Positions 61,815 to 64,000 of a DNA stretch of 64,000 bases are shown piece by piece. The stretch lies in the NCBI GenBank assembly GCA_029582265.1, contig CM055817.1, forward strand, positions 60,947,152-61,011,151. Reading direction: 5' to 3'. Under the pieces are notes generated by a model, which worked only from the letters and a program-made list of their open reading frames with translations, made no database searches and was not told where the DNA came from. Numbering within the stretch: position 1 is the stretch's first letter; each line of letters opens with the position of its first letter. This stretch comes from Zoroaster sp. YZ-2022 (taxonomy: Eukaryota; Echinodermata; Asteroidea; Forcipulatida; Zoroasteridae). The translations under genes and the position numbers were made by a program.

Positions 61815-62176
61815 TAATAATAATAATAATGTGTGGACTTATATAGCGCACGTATCCACCAACTGAGTGGTGCTCAAGGTGCATATTATTACCCCTGCTC
61901 ATAATAAAGCTCATAAGGCTCATAAATCATTCCTGAAACCATCTCAGCTCCCTGGGTAATATACATTGTACAGCTCAATTGCTGCCATTACAGCGCATAT
62001 AGGGCTAATCAACCAACTCTGCCCTCACAGGTACCCATTTAACCCCTGGGTGAAGAGAAGCAATTATGGTTAAGTGTCTTGCTCAAGGACACAAGTGTCA
62101 CGGCCGGGATTCGAACCCACATTCTGCTGCTCACACTAGAACTTGAGTCCGGTAAAGCTTGACCGCTCGGCCACGG
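61815..62176 (-). mobile_element. Full-length tRNA-Leu-derived SINE, copy B only
   Basis: It has the same structure as 32,311-32,673, with B box GGGATTCGAACCC (plus-strand view), the CTTGCTCAAGGACAC word and the ATT tail at the left. Copy A reads AATGAAGTTTTAGGGGCGGGGA without it. Confidence 0.9.
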
Positions 62177-62336
62177 GGGTGGGGGACCAGCCCTGAATAG
62201 GTATAGAGAAAACCTACGTAGTCTGGTAGGGACTATAAAGCCAACCTACATACACTGTACATGTACATTGGTTTATACATGCTAATGCTATACTTAACTC
62301 TGTTTTTAATCCGTTTTTCTTAAATGTTGCTTCCCC

Positions 62337-63719
62337 CACTGGTCTACAAAATAATTTTGTTTCTTTCTTGCATGGACTTTGGAAACTGGTTTTGGCTAAT
62401 TTTGGGCTGCTGAATCCAAATCTGAGCTCAGATTTGCTCTATCACATCAAGTTTTTGTGCTATCTGTATGCTCCATATTCATGGAGGTTACACCAAATAC
62501 CCTTGTTTCCTATGCTACTGGGACAGTAGGGCTAAGGCGGAGCACTGGGTGAGAAAGGAATGGCCATCAAGGAATAGTATTAATGAACCATTAGTTGATC
62601 GGAAAAACATCATCCTTGCACCATTGCACATCAAACTCGGTCTGATGAAGCAGTTTGTTAAAGCTCTTGATCCCACTGGAGACTGCTTTGGCTACATATG
62701 TTCAACCTTTCCGAGTCTTAGCGACGAGAAGAAAAAAGCAGGGATATTCGACGGACCTCAGATCAGAACATTACTCAAGGACCCACACTTCGTTACGACG
62801 ATGACCGCTGTCGGCTTCGAGCATGGAATGCATTCACTAATGTGGTGCAGAATTTTCTTGGGAACAAGAAAGATGACAACTACCGAGAGATTGTGGAGGA
62901 GCTGCTCCTTAGTCTCTGCAGCGCTGGGGTGCAGAATGAGCATCAAGGTGCACTACTTGCACAGTCACCTGAGCGAGTTTCCAGATAACCTTGGAGATGT
63001 AAGCGAGGAACAAGGTGAACGTTTCCATCAAGACATTAAAGTGATGGAAGAACGTTATCAAGGTCGTTGGGACTCAAATATGATGGCAGATTACTGCTGG
63101 AGCTTGATGAGGATGTCCCAGATGCTGTACATAAGAGATTGTCCACAAAGAGGAAGTTTATTATGTTGTAATACGATTACACCTGTGCCTTTGGATACTT
63201 ACGCTTTCAAGTACCGGTACTTATTTTGTTATATTCGCATATTTTTGCATTTATTGCTGCATTTTCAATGTCGTGAAAAGTCACAAAACTCAGAAAAATG
63301 CTTTGAGCTTGAGTGATGCTTTGTATTTAAGTGATGTACACCATGTTAAGGGGAACTTTTTCCGCCTATATATTTAACTTAGTTTAGTGAAATTTGTACA
63401 CTTTTAATACATTAAAAATATCTAGAAAATGTGTAAAAATATGTGCAAGCAAGCATGGATTAAATGTTAATGTATGATTAAATATTGTAATTGAATAGGT
63501 ACCTTTCATTGTAAACATTTTTGCATCTATCAATCTTCTAATGCAACAGTGTTTTTCAACTTAAAGTGTAAAATTGCTGTTTTCTCAAAAATAATGATTT
63601 TCATAGTTCAAAAACCTGATGTGATAGGCAAAAACTAATGCCAGATTTGGATTCAGCACCCAAAAGTTAGCTAGAATCCGTTGAAACACCCCATGCAAGA
63701 GAAATCGTGTTGACCAGTG
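62337..63719 (+). mobile_element. 1,383-bp DNA transposon with CACTGG ends and about 120-bp TIRs
   Basis: The left end CACTGGTCTAC and right end GACCAGTG are inverted. The TIRs continue with TTTCT(T)CTTGCATGG, a TAGCTAA/TGGCTAA word, TGCTGAATCCAAATCTG and TATCACATCA(A/G)GTTTTT. The left TIR runs to about 62,462, the start of the open frame. Copy A carries the empty site (TTGCTTTCCCACATTACC, about 33,990). CACTG termini are typical of CACTA/EnSpm elements, but I see no 3-bp target duplication and the long TIRs are unusual. It encodes one protein, listed separately. Confidence 0.85.
62468..63171 (+). CDS. Conserved invertebrate protein of a TIR transposon, frameshifted
   Basis: The ATG at 62,468 opens a frame that starts with GGYTKYPCFLCYWDSR (residues 6-21; CxxC looks metal-binding) and continues with PLHIKLGLMKQFVKAL (about 52-67) and GPQIRTLLKDP (95-105). 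It later has HYLHSHLSEFPDNLG and SEEQGERFHQDI (about 162-190) and MADYCWSL. I recognise this pattern from very many uncharacterised proteins of aphids, crustaceans, cnidarians and molluscs; no function is established to my knowledge. Between about 62,808 and 62,925 the family-like sequence (AWNAF, NFLGNKKDDNY, EELLLSL) lies in another frame, and near 63,100 the frame shifts again to end at TAA 63,169-63,171. The copy is therefore non-functional. The position just inside the left TIR suggests it is the element's own gene, possibly its transposase, and 5' codons may be missing. Confidence 0.75.
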
Positions 63720-64000
63720 TTACATGTATCTACCTGTAAAGACCAAAATGTGTGCTTTTTATTTAACTTATTAGAAAGGTCATTCACAAGATGGAAACCA
63801 GCAGAAACATAGCTTGTCAACTCAAACAGGAATTTAGACACTACATCATGGACAATTGTGGACAAAAATTGTGCCAAAGGATCACTCCCAAGTAAGGATA
63901 TAAAGCAATAACTTGTTCACACTTGTTTAATCATGAGTGATACAGGATTTCCATCAATCCTATTTCTTCTACCTTTCCTCTGCAAATCCTACTTAAAATT

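Larger units (their letters stand above)
53758..63891 (+). pseudogene. KMT5A/SET8-like SET-domain gene, copy B, decayed
   Basis: Exon-like pieces with AG/GT borders lie at 53,758-53,894, 54,902-55,008, 55,479-55,565, 57,425-57,491, 59,457-59,492, 60,123-60,217 and 63,775-63,891. Phases chain through the first five (1, 0, 0, 1, 1). SET8-type enzymes monomethylate lysine (H4K20 in KMT5A) using S-adenosylmethionine in the nucleus. Here only the SET start (GHGVFTTKSFKDG) is clear; the NHS-type cofactor motif and the C-flank were not found. An in-frame TGA in exon 2 and a TAG in 63,775-63,891 break it. A 1,383-bp transposon sits in the intron before the last visible exon, and one linker exon kept in copy A is deleted. 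It could be a true pseudogene or a gene with a few assembly errors. Confidence 0.6.
50940..64000 (+). repeat. Segmental duplication, copy B (continues past the window)
   Basis: It is colinear with 25,030-34,260. Copy-specific insertions (51,689-52,897; 56,110-56,226; 57,430-58,880 tandem; 61,212-61,656; 61,815-62,176; 62,337-63,719) and a deletion of about 1 kb near 60,985 explain most of the length difference. Confidence 0.9.

Overview
The window is animal (metazoan) nuclear DNA, most likely from a marine invertebrate deuterostome; an echinoderm such as a sea star is my best guess. The reasons are GT-AG split exons, many SINEs with a tRNA-Leu-like head, LINE remnants, several families of TIR/fold-back DNA transposons, and very frequent ACATGTA-type words. 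The species call is inference. No intact, complete protein-coding gene lies wholly inside the window. Most of the open frames are transposon debris, chance frames in AT-rich DNA, or frames crossing a run of N.

Layout. 1-12,920 is poor-quality sequence with inflated homopolymers. It is broken by a 500-base gap (8,367-8,866) and holds a nested tandem repeat with G-rich arrays (6,239-7,330). From about 12,920 the sequence becomes normal. 12.9-25 kb holds a GC-rich promoter/LTR-like block (16.0-16.7 kb), a decayed LINE on the minus strand (17.3-18.3 kb), a TIR transposon with a duplicated right half (22.0-22.7 kb) and a minisatellite interrupted by a MITE (23.8-24.4 kb). 36-50 kb carries a possible first exon cut off by two adjacent SINEs, a near-perfect fold-back element, a single leucine-rich-repeat exon (43.74 kb), a LINE fragment (44.8 kb) and more TIR elements.

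The main structure is a diverged segmental duplication. Copy A is about 25.03-34.26 kb and copy B about 50.94-64.0 kb, in the same orientation; B runs off the window end. Short further matches (16.7 with 48.3 kb, 23.4 with 48.5 kb) suggest an older, larger duplication. Each copy carries remains of one split gene that I read as a KMT5A/SET8-like SET-domain family member. Copy B keeps the start exon and a phase-matched second exon with the GHGVF-type SET start, but has stops later. Copy A has lost or frameshifted the SET start, but keeps open C-terminal exons.

Because the two copies act as each other's empty-site control, many insertions can be read directly: a Harbinger-like element carrying only a Myb/SANT gene, itself hit in frame by a hAT-type MITE (51.69-52.90 kb); a 445-bp MITE (61.2 kb); SINEs; a 678-bp element only in copy A (26.48 kb); and a 1,383-bp element with CACTGG...CCAGTG ends and TIRs of about 120 bp. 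This last element encodes a conserved but, to me, unnamed invertebrate protein family (62.34-63.72 kb). It is the best candidate here for an under-described system.
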